A stretch of 42,009 bases of DNA from Aeromonas caviae (GCF_000819785.1 NZ_CDBK01000005.1:1-42009), one strand, 5' to 3'; positions 18,725-27,151 are shown, counted from the stretch's first letter. Numbers and translations: made by a program. The notes: generated by a model from the letters alone, not told the origin.

Positions 18725-19852
18725 ATGCAGCACAAATATCTAATTGATGATAACGACCCAGATATCGCATATGTTCTTGAAAATCACCCTGTTTATTCCC
18801 CTGATCTCGTATTTGACGTCACTGGCGATAAAGTTACGTTAAAGAAGCAGTCCATATATATTTACTCTGCGAGTAAAACTTCTCGTCTAGAACAATACTA
18901 CAACTTAGAGCTACTTAGTAAATACCTGCACTACCTTCATGCCGAAAGTGTTAAAAAGACTAATGTGCAGGCAAAAACTCTCGAAAATTTAATTTCTTTT
19001 TTCTTAAGCCTTTTTGGAAAGACTGACGTAAGAGAAAGTTTAACTGGAGAAACTAAACGCTTGTATGTTGCACTATTAGATGAGTTTGAAAAGTGCGACC
19101 AAGTTTATAAATCAACAACGGATGCCTATTATTATCCTGAGCATAATGAACTCACCGAATACGCAACAAACCTTTCCACCCTGCTGATATCATTCTTAGA
19201 TAGAGTAGACATTCCCTCATATATTAAAATTAAAAGTGATAAAACAAAGAGAATGAAAATAAAAGCGCACTTTGCTCGAGGACTGTTTATTGAGCATGCG
19301 ATTCGTGTGCTAGCTAAGATAGATGTAAACACTTCCACTGCCTACGCAATTGATAAAGCCGGGTTTATAGGAACGGTTTTTAGCATCGCAGCTTTCCAGG
19401 TTCTGACAAAAATCGCCGACGTTGGGGAACTTGAAGACCACAGGTCGCGGATTAAATCCCCTGATGCATATGCAATTTCAAACATGAGGAACGAGCGATT
19501 CCAAGGAACAAAAAAACCCAACAGTGCCGTTCGAACTATCACAAGAAACCTATACATCAAATTAGTCATATATTATTTGGAAAGAAATTGGGAACACGTC
19601 TCCGCACTATACAGTACGCCAGGGAAGCCCTTTACATACACTATAAACAACCTATTGCTTGTTTTGATAAGCATTTGTGATGATGTTTTTGTTTATGAAG
19701 GTGCCACACCAATCGACCTCTCTTCTAGGCCGAAACTCGACAACCTTAAAACCCGGCATGAAAATAGAGTGATGCGGCGTAATCTTAATAAGATTATCGG
19801 AAAAAATGGACCACTCCTGTCTGAGCCGAAAAATAATGAGAATGCTACTTAA
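18725..19852 (+). CDS. AT-rich orphan gene, hypothetical
   Basis: The protein has 375 residues, is mainly helical, and has no recognised domain, signal peptide or membrane segment. Its base composition is much more AT-rich than its neighbours, which indicates recent acquisition from another source. AGGA lies eight bases before ATG 18725. It stands alone between boundary element 3 and the recombinase core. Its place and composition fit an accessory or defence gene, but no function can be read from the sequence. Confidence 0.7.
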   Translation: MQHKYLIDDNDPDIAYVLENHPVYSPDLVFDVTGDKVTLKKQSIYIYSASKTSRLEQYYNLELLSKYLHYLHAESVKKTNVQAKTLENLISFFLSLFGKTDVRESLTGETKRLYVALLDEFEKCDQVYKSTTDAYYYPEHNELTEYATNLSTLLISFLDRVDIPSYIKIKSDKTKRMKIKAHFARGLFIEHAIRVLAKIDVNTSTAYAIDKAGFIGTVFSIAAFQVLTKIADVGELEDHRSRIKSPDAYAISNMRNERFQGTKKPNSAVRTITRNLYIKLVIYYLERNWEHVSALYSTPGKPFTYTINNLLLVLISICDDVFVYEGATPIDLSSRPKLDNLKTRHENRVMRRNLNKIIGKNGPLLSEPKNNENAT

Positions 19853-19870
19853 CAAAAATGGCATTTCCTG

Positions 19871-19889
19871 AATGCATGTGATGTCAATG
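19871..19889 (+). repeat. 19-bp repeat upstream of the core recombinase
   Basis: AATGCATGTGATGTCAATG matches 21159-21177 at 18 of 19 positions. The copies lie 52-65 bp before the recombinase start and before the AlpA start respectively. It is a candidate shared operator or recombinase-binding site. Confidence 0.6.
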
Positions 19890-19914
19890 ATGTAACCATC
19901 CCCGATAGCCTAGC

Positions 19915-19938
19915 ATCCTCCTTTTTCTGAAGGAGGAT
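19915..19938 (+). promoter_or_regulatory. Hairpin covering the recombinase Shine-Dalgarno
   Basis: ATCCTCCTT (19915-19923) pairs perfectly with AAGGAGGAT (19930-19938) across a 6-nt loop. The second arm is the whole Shine-Dalgarno, ending two bases before ATG 19941. In mRNA it would block ribosome access, giving low or conditional translation. Confidence 0.7.
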
Positions 19939-19940
19939 CT

Positions 19941-21104
19941 ATGTCCATTACTAATCTGAAACTGACAAAACGAGCACTTGAGACCTTACCACCGCCAGCG
20001 AATGGCAAGCAGCAGGTATATCGTGATGCTGACGTAAGGCAGCTATACGTGTACCGGTACGCTCTATCTACGTCTTTCGTCTTCGACACAACCCATCGTT
20101 ACAAACGGGTCTTCGAGACCATTGGCACCTATCCGCAGCTCTCCATCCAAGAGGCCAGGGACGAGGTGCATGCGAGGCTCCATAAACTTGCCCGCAATAC
20201 GTATCCCTTGGGACAAAACAAAACCCTCCAAGAGATCTTTGAAACCGCCTACCTCGACGATATGCAGCTGCATAAGCGCAATACGCAGTCAGAGCTGTCC
20301 AAGGTCAGAAAACACATCCTGCCAGAGTTTGGAAGCCGTCGTCTAAAAACACTGGATCGCCAAACCATTGTGGCCTTCCAAAGACGACTTGCTGAACACC
20401 TCAAGCCCGCCACCGTGAACAAGATCTTGTCTGCCCTGTCGAGGATGCTGACCTTGGCCGTGGAGCACGGATACCTCTCTGTCTCACCGATGAATGGGTT
20501 ACGGCAACTCAAAGAAAATAATGAACGCAAGCGGATCCTGAGCCTTGATGAACGGTCTCGTTTTATCGAGGCATGTTATGTCCAAAACTCGGAAGCAAGT
20601 CGGTCGCTATTGCTGTCTCTCTACACAGGGATGCGAATTGGGGAGGTGTGCTCCATAGAACAAACCCACTTGCACCTCGATGAGGCTTACCTGATCCTGC
20701 CTACGACCAAGAATGGATTACCTCACCAAGTGGCCCTGACGTCTCATGCCATCAGGCTCATCGAAACACAGCAACGACTGGTCAACAAGCAGAGGTTCCT
20801 TTTCCCCTCCTCCCAATCGTCTTCAGGGTACATGAGTTACCCACGGCATGCCTTTCAGCGGATTTGTGCTATAGCAGGGATCAGTGACCTTTGCATTCAT
20901 GACCTCCGCCGAACCTTTGCCACGGAACTAATGCTACAGACGGGTGACATTGCCATGGTTGCGCAGGCCCTGAACCACTCATCACTACAGATGGCGATGC
21001 GATATCAGCAACGCACCACGACCCACTTACTCCCTCATATCAATGCTACTCAACAGCAATGGCTCTCTGAAGACATACCCCTGCCCACAGCGTGTTGCAG
21101 TTGA
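19941..21104 (+). CDS. Tyrosine recombinase of the piPolB core
   Basis: The protein has 387 residues: an N-terminal arm-binding domain (DUF4102-like, about 1-90), a core-binding domain (about 95-190) and the catalytic domain. Catalytic residues visible are R232 (TGMRIGE), K257 (TKNG), H320 and R323 (HDLRRT), H346 (LNHSS) and nucleophile Y355 (MRYQQ). All are intact, so it should cut and rejoin DNA. It differs clearly from the att-adjacent integrase and forms a unit with the AlpA protein and polymerase. Its ribosome site is buried in a perfect hairpin. Confidence 0.92.
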   Translation: MSITNLKLTKRALETLPPPANGKQQVYRDADVRQLYVYRYALSTSFVFDTTHRYKRVFETIGTYPQLSIQEARDEVHARLHKLARNTYPLGQNKTLQEIFETAYLDDMQLHKRNTQSELSKVRKHILPEFGSRRLKTLDRQTIVAFQRRLAEHLKPATVNKILSALSRMLTLAVEHGYLSVSPMNGLRQLKENNERKRILSLDERSRFIEACYVQNSEASRSLLLSLYTGMRIGEVCSIEQTHLHLDEAYLILPTTKNGLPHQVALTSHAIRLIETQQRLVNKQRFLFPSSQSSSGYMSYPRHAFQRICAIAGISDLCIHDLRRTFATELMLQTGDIAMVAQALNHSSLQMAMRYQQRTTTHLLPHINATQQQWLSEDIPLPTACCS

Positions 21105-21158
21105 GTTGCGCGGAACACCATTAAGACCCATTCGTAACCAAAACACGCAAAATTCCGC

Positions 21159-21177
21159 AATGCATGTGTTGTCAATG
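21159..21177 (+). repeat. 19-bp repeat upstream of AlpA gene
   Basis: AATGCATGTGTTGTCAATG differs from 19871-19889 in one base. It lies 65 bp before the excisionase start. Confidence 0.6.
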
Positions 21178-21242
21178 CTTCGGGGATTCAACTTCTGAAT
21201 ACTGCAATCCAGTCGAACGAACAGCACAAACGAGAGGTAACG

Positions 21243-21440
21243 ATGGACGAAGTAAAGAAAATGCTTACCCGAAGTGAACTAGCTCAACGGTGGCGTGTAA
21301 GCAAAAGTTTTGTGGACAAGCAGATGGTCCTCGCCCCTGAGACGTTACCCCCGTTTGTAACCATCGGTCGGCAGACCCGCTTCCCCATCCAGGAAGTCAT
21401 CCGCTGGGAAAATGAACGACTTTCTCGGCTTACTAACTGA
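21243..21440 (+). CDS. AlpA-like excisionase / transcriptional regulator
   Basis: A 65-residue MerR/AlpA-type winged helix-turn-helix protein (LTRSELAQRWRVSKSFVDK then PFVTIGRQTRFPIQEVIRWE). Such proteins bend att DNA to favour excision or activate integrase genes. AGAGGT precedes ATG 21243. It lies between recombinase and polymerase genes, as expected for the recombination directionality factor of the element. Confidence 0.85.
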   Translation: MDEVKKMLTRSELAQRWRVSKSFVDKQMVLAPETLPPFVTIGRQTRFPIQEVIRWENERLSRLTN

Positions 21441-21456
21441 TAAGAAGGTAAACATT

Positions 21457-21909
21457 ATGGCAATGCAAAGCACTACCCAAGCTCAAACCAACAAAACTTC
21501 TTCGTTCGTGCGTTGTGGCACCAACTTGTTGAAACTCAGCGCCCTTACACGGGGCCTGGTACTGCCGTCACAAGGTGACGATGGCACCTACTACCTCAGT
21601 CTCTGGCAACGAAATAACCCACAGCAGGCGGCTGCAGGGGTGAAGTTTGATACGGAAGAAGAAGCTCTGGCTGAGATGACCCAACTGTGTAAACAAGTTC
21701 AGCGCCAAACCAAAAGCAACCTGCTCGTGCTCGCCAACGGCTTCGTCGACATTGAATGGGTTGATCGTGTGGTTTCCATCGATAAGAACGAGACGTTGCT
21801 CATCGGCCTGTTCAATGAATCTCCGCAGGTACAACCCCATTGGCTTGTGTTCAAGACCGAAGAAGAACGCAGCGCTTGCTTAGACACCATCACAGCCCGG
21901 CTGCTCTAA
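21457..21909 (+). CDS. Hypothetical protein preceding piPolB
   Basis: A 150-residue soluble protein of unknown family. The start at ATG 21457 is chosen because AAGGT lies eight bases upstream; an in-frame ATG at 21412 lies within the AlpA gene. Segments such as VDIEWVDRVVSIDKNETLLI and HWLVFKTEEER suggest an alternating beta-alpha fold. A strong hairpin separates it from the polymerase gene. Its position suggests a replication-associated or regulatory role, which is not shown. Confidence 0.7.
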   Translation: MAMQSTTQAQTNKTSSFVRCGTNLLKLSALTRGLVLPSQGDDGTYYLSLWQRNNPQQAAAGVKFDTEEEALAEMTQLCKQVQRQTKSNLLVLANGFVDIEWVDRVVSIDKNETLLIGLFNESPQVQPHWLVFKTEEERSACLDTITARLL

Positions 21910-21933
21910 GACATCTAGCCAATCAACTGTAAC

Positions 21934-21957
21934 AAAAGGGCCTGAGGGCCCTTTTCC
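21934..21957 (+). terminator. Terminator-like hairpin just before piPolB
   Basis: AAAAGGGCC and GGCCCTTTT form a perfect 9-bp stem with a TGAG loop and a terminal T run. It ends 21 bp before the polymerase ATG, leaving too little room for a separate promoter. Polymerase expression should therefore depend on read-through. Confidence 0.8.
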
Positions 21958-21977
21958 AATTTCTGAGGCCAGAAAAA

Positions 21978-24851
21978 ATGAGCAATTTGGCTATCCCCCT
22001 CGGTCTGTACGACATGGATTATGACCATGTCATGCGTGAAGGCAAAGTCATCACCAAGCCTGCCGATACCAGCAATACGCCCCTATCTACTGATGCGACA
22101 ATCGACTTGTTTGCTACGGCAGCATCACCGTTGGATGCTGTTCTCGCTTCTATCTGTGAGTCCCCCTTACTCAACAACGGCAAACTGGTTACCGCAGACG
22201 GGCCCTCGACTGCTGACGACACGCAAATCCCCGGCTACCTGTTGTCAGCACAGGAGAATTCAACCAACAAGGCACTGCGGTTACGCACCCAGCATTATCT
22301 CAAACCTGGGGAGACAGTGGTTCCCGCAAAAGGTGCGGGGATCCATATAGGCATAGACAGCGAATACGTATACAACCCCAAGACAATGCACAACGACATT
22401 CTCTCCTACCAGTTCTTTGCCAAAACTGAAAAGGGGGAGCACGCAGACATCATTTATCCCGTCTCTTCGAAGAAATCTGACCGACTGAGCTTTGAACGAT
22501 TTATCAGCCACATCATTATTGAATGTAAAGCGAAGGGGCTAATCACAGAATGGCCCAAGCACGTCTTTGTGTATGCCCATTTCCTGCGGGCAGACCTTGC
22601 CTCGTTTGGCGACTTCTGGCGGTTCAAAACTCAGGTTAACGGCATTCGCCGAACAGTGGCGTCAATAAACAATGCCTATGGCATCGATCTTGAGAACGTC
22701 TTGCACCGTCAAGCAAAACCGGCCCCGCTGATTTTGCGAGACAAACAGCGTAAAGCACAAAGAACCTTGATCACCTTTGTCGATACTATGTTACACACCC
22801 CTGGTGGTGCGGGCCTTGCAGCCGTTGGTGAACTCATTGGCTTACCCAAATTGTCTCTCCCTGCGGGTCACTCTATTGATCGCATGGATGAACTACTTGC
22901 CAGCAACAAAGCAGCCTTTGAAGCTTATGCCCTGCGCGATGCCGAAATTGCAGTCAAATATGGCCTACAACTCCATGCATTCGCTAAGACACTGGGGCTT
23001 TCATCCCTGCCAAAGACGATTGGCAGCTGTGCCACATCGGTGTTCCTGAAACATCTGCGCGAAACAGGTCAAGACCGGGACCTGCTATTTGGAACCCATG
23101 AGGTGGTGCAAACTGGATGGAGCAAAAATGCATCCAGACCTGTGACCAAGAAGGCTCGGGAAATGGCACCTGAAGCAAAGCTATTCGAGGGTTTTGCCAT
23201 CGATTGCTACCACGGTGGACGGAATGAATGCTTTTGGGGTGGCCCGACCCCACTATCGCTCTTCAACGATTTTGACCTCAGCGGAGCCTATACCACAGGG
23301 CTCGTTGACCTTTTTCCCCTTGATTATGAGCGAGGGCGAATGACCACCAACACAGCCGACTTCTGTGGCCATGTCTTTGGTCTTGCTCGCGTTAAATATA
23401 GATTTCCAGACGGGACACGTTACCCCAGCCTACCGGTGCGTACTGAAATTGGTCTGTTGTTTCCCCTCACTGGTGAATCTTTCTGTACCGCACCAGAGAT
23501 CAAGGTCGCACTCCGTATGGGTTGCCAGATTGAGATATATCAGGGTGTCATCATCCCTTGGGCAGATACGCCACTGCGCCTGTTTGAGCCTTTTGTCTCG
23601 CAGGTTCGGGAAAAACGCCAATCGTATGTGAAGAAATCCTTCGAAGAGCTGCTTTGGAAAGAAATCGGTAACTCTCTCTATGGCAAGCTGGCTCAAGGTC
23701 TGAGGGGCAAGTCAGCCTTCGATACATCCAGTGGATTGAGCAAGCCCATTGAGCGCTCAGCCATCACCAACGCATTTTTTGCCGCGCATACAACCGGTCT
23801 GATCCGCGCTGTACTAGGAGAAATCCTCGCCTCTATCCCCACCCACAGGACAGTGGTGAGTGTCACCACGGATGGCTTCCTCACCGACGCGACATATGAC
23901 GAACTTGTGCTGACTGGCCCGATATGCAGCAGGTTTCAAGCGTTGGGTGAACGACTGGATGGCCCTGGCTTTCGGATGCTGGAGCAAAAACACCAGGTTA
24001 AACAGGTCATCGCGATGAAGACTCGTGGTCAGCTCACAGCCGAAGGCGTTGAGGGTCAGCCTCAGATCCTGGCCAAGGCTGGGGTTAAGCCCCCCTGCTC
24101 TAAGGACCAGCATCAGGCGTACATGCTTGACCTTTATCTGAATCGTACCCCCGGTCAAAAAGTCGAGAGTGACCATTTAATATCTACGGCTGAAATGTGG
24201 ATCAATGAACGCGATCTCGTCTCCGTGAGCAGGTCAAAGACCCTGAATCTTGAGTTCGACTTTAAGCGGCAACCCATACTGCCATCAATGCAGCACGTGC
24301 TGGGCACCGAGCATATTTGTTTTGATACACGCCCCTGGCCGACGGTAGCTGCCGCTATGGCGCAACGTGTGGTATTCGACAACTGGCGGCAGACGAACTG
24401 CCTGAAGACCCTCAATGACTGGGAGAGATGGGAGGATTACTTCGCCTGCAAGGCGTCGATAAAAGGATTGCCAATGCGTATGACGGATGAGGGTTCGCTC
24501 GGCATCCTCAAGCGGGTTTTCCTGCGTGCTTATACCCAGTCCGCCTTCGGTATGACGAAAACGATGGGGTACGATGAGCTGGCCGAATGGCTGACGATCA
24601 ATGGCTGCCCAACCAGCGTGGATGACTGCAAATCCGCTAAACGCGCCAAGTTGGTCGGGCAGTGTGTACCGGTGACGACGCGCACCGTCCGCCTGGTGCG
24701 GGTGATCCTGCAAGAGTGCCCAGGGTTAGAGCTGGGGGTGCTGTTCAAGCCGGAGGACATGCCACTGCTCCAAGGCCGGTTGAACAACCCCAAGACCGAG
24801 ATAGCGCAAATCACGCAGGATGCGCCGAGTCATGAAGTGATAACCGACTGA
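21978..24851 (+). CDS. pi-polB: Primer-independent family B DNA polymerase (piPolB)
   Basis: The protein has 957 residues. The 3'-5' exonuclease has Exo I (GIDSEY, D127 and E129), Exo II (YAHFLRADLASF, D206) and Exo III (YALRDAE, D321). The polymerase has motif A (DFDLSGAYTTG, D433), motif B (KEIGNSLYGK, 561-570) and motif C (SVTTDGF, D632), with AMKTRGQLT near 689. The first Asp of the usual DTD in motif C is Thr, while the metal-binding Asp is kept. These blocks, plus CYHGGRNECF and AGVKPP, match the Escherichia coli pipolin piPolB as I remember it. That enzyme starts DNA synthesis without primer and is thought to copy the element. GAGG lies nine bases before the ATG. The 3' end overlaps boundary element 4. 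Confidence 0.95.
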   Translation: MSNLAIPLGLYDMDYDHVMREGKVITKPADTSNTPLSTDATIDLFATAASPLDAVLASICESPLLNNGKLVTADGPSTADDTQIPGYLLSAQENSTNKALRLRTQHYLKPGETVVPAKGAGIHIGIDSEYVYNPKTMHNDILSYQFFAKTEKGEHADIIYPVSSKKSDRLSFERFISHIIIECKAKGLITEWPKHVFVYAHFLRADLASFGDFWRFKTQVNGIRRTVASINNAYGIDLENVLHRQAKPAPLILRDKQRKAQRTLITFVDTMLHTPGGAGLAAVGELIGLPKLSLPAGHSIDRMDELLASNKAAFEAYALRDAEIAVKYGLQLHAFAKTLGLSSLPKTIGSCATSVFLKHLRETGQDRDLLFGTHEVVQTGWSKNASRPVTKKAREMAPEAKLFEGFAIDCYHGGRNECFWGGPTPLSLFNDFDLSGAYTTGLVDLFPLDYERGRMTTNTADFCGHVFGLARVKYRFPDGTRYPSLPVRTEIGLLFPLTGESFCTAPEIKVALRMGCQIEIYQGVIIPWADTPLRLFEPFVSQVREKRQSYVKKSFEELLWKEIGNSLYGKLAQGLRGKSAFDTSSGLSKPIERSAITNAFFAAHTTGLIRAVLGEILASIPTHRTVVSVTTDGFLTDATYDELVLTGPICSRFQALGERLDGPGFRMLEQKHQVKQVIAMKTRGQLTAEGVEGQPQILAKAGVKPPCSKDQHQAYMLDLYLNRTPGQKVESDHLISTAEMWINERDLVSVSRSKTLNLEFDFKRQPILPSMQHVLGTEHICFDTRPWPTVAAAMAQRVVFDNWRQTNCLKTLNDWERWEDYFACKASIKGLPMRMTDEGSLGILKRVFLRAYTQSAFGMTKTMGYDELAEWLTINGCPTSVDDCKSAKRAKLVGQCVPVTTRTVRLVRVILQECPGLELGVLFKPEDMPLLQGRLNNPKTEIAQITQDAPSHEVITD

Positions 24852-24896
24852 TTGATATAGCGATATCTGGTTGGTGTAATAAGGCGATTGGGGAGG
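24841..24896 (+). repeat. Module-boundary element, copy 4 of 5
   Basis: TAACCGACTGATT overlaps the last codons of the polymerase gene. GGTGTAATAAGGCGATTGGG then GA follows at the fixed spacing. The right block runs into the polymerase terminator. It is the most diverged copy at its right end. Confidence 0.7.
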
Positions 24897-24928
24897 CAAC
24901 CATTATGTTGCTTCCCCTTCTCTTTTTA
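24890..24928 (+). terminator. Terminator of the polymerase gene
   Basis: GGGGAGGCAAC and GTTGCTTCCCC form an 11-bp stem with one G-T pair and a 6-nt loop, followed by TTCTCTTTTT. Confidence 0.85.
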
Positions 24929-25083
24929 CTAGCAATGTGATGATGCCGAAGCGCACCAGAAGAAGCACCAGAGTCGATTTAGACGACCGATAGCCTGACA
25001 GTGTGACCCGTTAGCATGAATCGTCACTGGGCCGGGTGTGTCGACTATCTTGAATCTCATATGAACCAGCGAAGTAGGATTTC

Positions 25084-25374
25084 ATGTATAGCAAATGGAG
25101 ATGGCCAGCCTTGAAGGTTGCTAGATGGGGGCTGCAGCATGGTAAGTTCTTCGATCTTTACGATGTTGCCTATCAGCTTGGGATACCGCTTCACGAGGCG
25201 GGTAAAGTTATGATCTATCTGAGGTCGTTACGCCATGTGGAAAAGCAGGCCGAAACACGGTGTTGCAAGCCTGAAGCAGGGCGAATGGCCGCTCGACGGA
25301 TCTTTATAAAGGTACTGGCCATTCATCCAGAACCGGTAAAAGTAGAGTCTCTGGTTCAGGAGCCCCTGACCTAA
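25084..25374 (+). CDS. Small winged-helix protein, CaiF/GrlA-like
   Basis: The protein has 96 residues. The first half (KVARWGLQHGKFFDLYDVAY then AGKVMIYLRSL) resembles the winged-helix domain of CaiF/GrlA-type activators. AGGA lies five bases before the ATG. It is a single gene after the polymerase terminator. It may regulate the element, but the family call is by pattern only. Confidence 0.45.
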   Translation: MYSKWRWPALKVARWGLQHGKFFDLYDVAYQLGIPLHEAGKVMIYLRSLRHVEKQAETRCCKPEAGRMAARRIFIKVLAIHPEPVKVESLVQEPLT

Positions 25375-25436
25375 CTCAGTGTCATGCCAGCGGGCGCGAT
25401 AGTCGAGCAGTTCCCAGCCAGGAAAGGCTTGTCCAC

Positions 25437-25485
25437 CTATCGGCTATCGGCTATCGGCTATCGGCTATCGGCTATCGGCTATCGG
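25437..25485. repeat. Seven tandem copies of CTATCGG
   Basis: A perfect 7-bp unit is repeated seven times, outside any gene and just upstream of the ISAs1 relic. A unit length not divisible by three and the perfect array suggest slippage-prone DNA. Confidence 0.95.
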
Positions 25486-25518
25486 TGTGATAGCACGGGG
25501 CATGAATGGCTATAGTGC

Positions 25519-25770
25519 CGTTACTACATCAGTTCGGCAGAGCTAACCGAAGAACAATTTGCCAATGCGTTATGCAGTCATTGGGGCATCGAAATCCAGC
25601 TGCATTGAGTACTGGATATCACCATGAAGGAGGACGCCTGCCCGGTTTACCGGGAGATACAGCCAAGATACTAGGCTGAGCCGGCGGGTACTAAACATGC
25701 TCCGAGCGGGAGAAGGAAAGCTATCCAACATTCTCCGTAAACTGAAGATAGCGATCAAGATAAGCTGTGA
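25519..25770 (+). pseudogene. ISAs1-family transposase remnant
   Basis: The frame from 25519 reads [20 protein letters not shown] then HWGIEIQLH, a TGA in place of the usual Trp codon, then VLDITMKEDACPVYRE. After a frameshift it continues as RRVLNMLRAGEGKLSNILRK. This is the C-terminal part of an ISAs1-type transposase with at least one stop and one frameshift, so it is inactive. It abuts the last attC site of the cassette array. Confidence 0.75.
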
Positions 25771-25771
25771 G

Positions 25772-25841
25772 GCAAAGTCAGCATATTTTCCCTTGCAAAA
25801 AATGCTGACTTTGCGGAATATAATTGAGCTTCTCGTTATAC
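25772..25841 (-). repeat. Truncated integron-type attC site (4th)
   Basis: On the minus strand GTATAAC is followed by CGCAAAGTCAGCAT and its inverted partner ATGCTGACTTTGC (25772-25784 with 25802-25814, 13 bp perfect). The second core box is missing where the ISAs1 remnant begins. GTATAAC is complementary to TTATAC, the start of the preceding cassette at 27052-27058. Confidence 0.6.
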
Positions 25842-25862
25842 AATTTTAGACTTAACCTAAAG

Positions 25863-27035
25863 CTATCCAATCTGACTTTTAATAAAATTAAATAACACAG
25901 TCCTGATATCATCCAATAGAATTTCAGGTAATGAGTTTGTATGCTTCAACAAACTGCCTGCTTGGGAAAAATCAATCCTAGGATTTGTAACCCCTTGATA
26001 GGTCTCATTTCTTTCTAGTAAAATTCCCACATGGACAATTTGAGAACGAATGGCATAAGCCTGCTTAATATTTTTTGAAATTACTTCATCACCGAATTTT
26101 TTAGAAAAATCCATGACTCGTTTCGATATTTTGTAGACTTGTTGTCCGCATGATGCGCAAGCTTTACTTTCGTGTTTATCTAACGTTGCAACAACTTCCA
26201 CTGAACTGATTAAAGATACAATAGCAATTTCAGTATCTATTGATACTTGTTGATGAAGTTCGAGTATTTTATTATGATTTTCTGGAATATAAAGTTCAAA
26301 GTCACCCGGGCCAGACTCTACAATTTCAGCAACCTTCGTAGACTTGTTTATGTATATAATTTTGAGTGCATTATTATAAAGGGTAACTGCCTCTAATACC
26401 TTATTGTACACATGAGAGTGTGGCTCGCATTTACCCATGAATCCATCAATAATATTTAGCTCATCACTGGAGCAAAGTGTTCTACGTTTAATTTCATCTT
26501 GCTTAGATTTGCCATGATAAATTGGAACCATGAATGCTAAAGATAAAAACTTTATAAGATCGGATGACCTTATAGCAAATTCTTGTTTCAAATCGACACT
26601 GTCAAAGTATTCAACTGAAATAGCCAAATGTGAACCTGATTCGGATTTGACTATTTTAAAAAAGGAACCTGAAAAACTGTCAATTTCATAATATGAGGAT
26701 ACTGGTACGCTAAAGCACCCAGTTTTAATTAACTTAATTCCCATTCTAGCTTTGGATATACATTGCGATATTATCTTTTCTATCTCGCTTGAGTTTTTTA
26801 GGGAATCTAACTCTATGAATATATAGTCAATCGTACCTTTTTTCTTGTAATTGTAAGATATGTGAACTGGAGTCTCCAAGCCTAGACAAAGCAGTCCAAG
26901 ATCGACAACATTGTTTTCTATTGTGCCCCAGTAATTCCATCCAAAGTTATCAAATTCCTCTCGCAGTTGACCCCAGAGACATCTCAAAAATATGTCTGAC
27001 GTTGCCTTGTCATTAGTGTTTATTTTGTATTTCAT
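25863..27035 (-). CDS. HEPN-like cassette protein with CxxC motif
   Basis: The protein has 390 residues and is encoded by an AT-rich gene. The C-terminal quarter is helical and contains R330-SQIV-H335, the RX4H motif of HEPN ribonucleases. It is preceded by ACASCG (C293, C296), a possible half zinc site. The N-terminal part is of unknown family and may sense or bind a target. HEPN proteins cut RNA in many toxin and abortive-infection systems, so a single-gene defence role is plausible but not shown. It is the last cassette in the array. Confidence 0.65.
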   Translation of the reverse strand: MKYKINTNDKATSDIFLRCLWGQLREEFDNFGWNYWGTIENNVVDLGLLCLGLETPVHISYNYKKKGTIDYIFIELDSLKNSSEIEKIISQCISKARMGIKLIKTGCFSVPVSSYYEIDSFSGSFFKIVKSESGSHLAISVEYFDSVDLKQEFAIRSSDLIKFLSLAFMVPIYHGKSKQDEIKRRTLCSSDELNIIDGFMGKCEPHSHVYNKVLEAVTLYNNALKIIYINKSTKVAEIVESGPGDFELYIPENHNKILELHQQVSIDTEIAIVSLISSVEVVATLDKHESKACASCGQQVYKISKRVMDFSKKFGDEVISKNIKQAYAIRSQIVHVGILLERNETYQGVTNPRIDFSQAGSLLKHTNSLPEILLDDIRTVLFNFIKSQIG

Positions 27036-27051
27036 ATATATGACTTAGTTT

Positions 27052-27141
27052 GTATAATGTTCCGCTAAACGGCGAGCGTTAGCTAGACTGGAGGAGGTCA
27101 CACTTTTTGTGGCAGAAGCGAATTTGAGCAGCTTGTTAAAT
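27052..27141 (-). repeat. Integron-type attC site (3rd)
   Basis: On the minus strand it starts at ATTTAAC (27141-27135) and ends at ATTATAC (27058-27052), 90 bp. ATTTAAC is the exact complement of GTTAAAT, the start of the same cassette. The inner stem is weak and the last core box has A instead of G, so it may be partly decayed. Confidence 0.55.
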
Positions 27142-27151
27142 TGCACCTGCA

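Noticed and set aside
21978..24851. Protein-primed phage-type polymerase with terminal protein
   Set aside because: No terminal-protein gene or terminal inverted repeats are seen, and the motifs match piPolB much better.
25437..25485. CRISPR array
   Set aside because: The unit is only 7 bp with no spacers; it is a simple tandem repeat.
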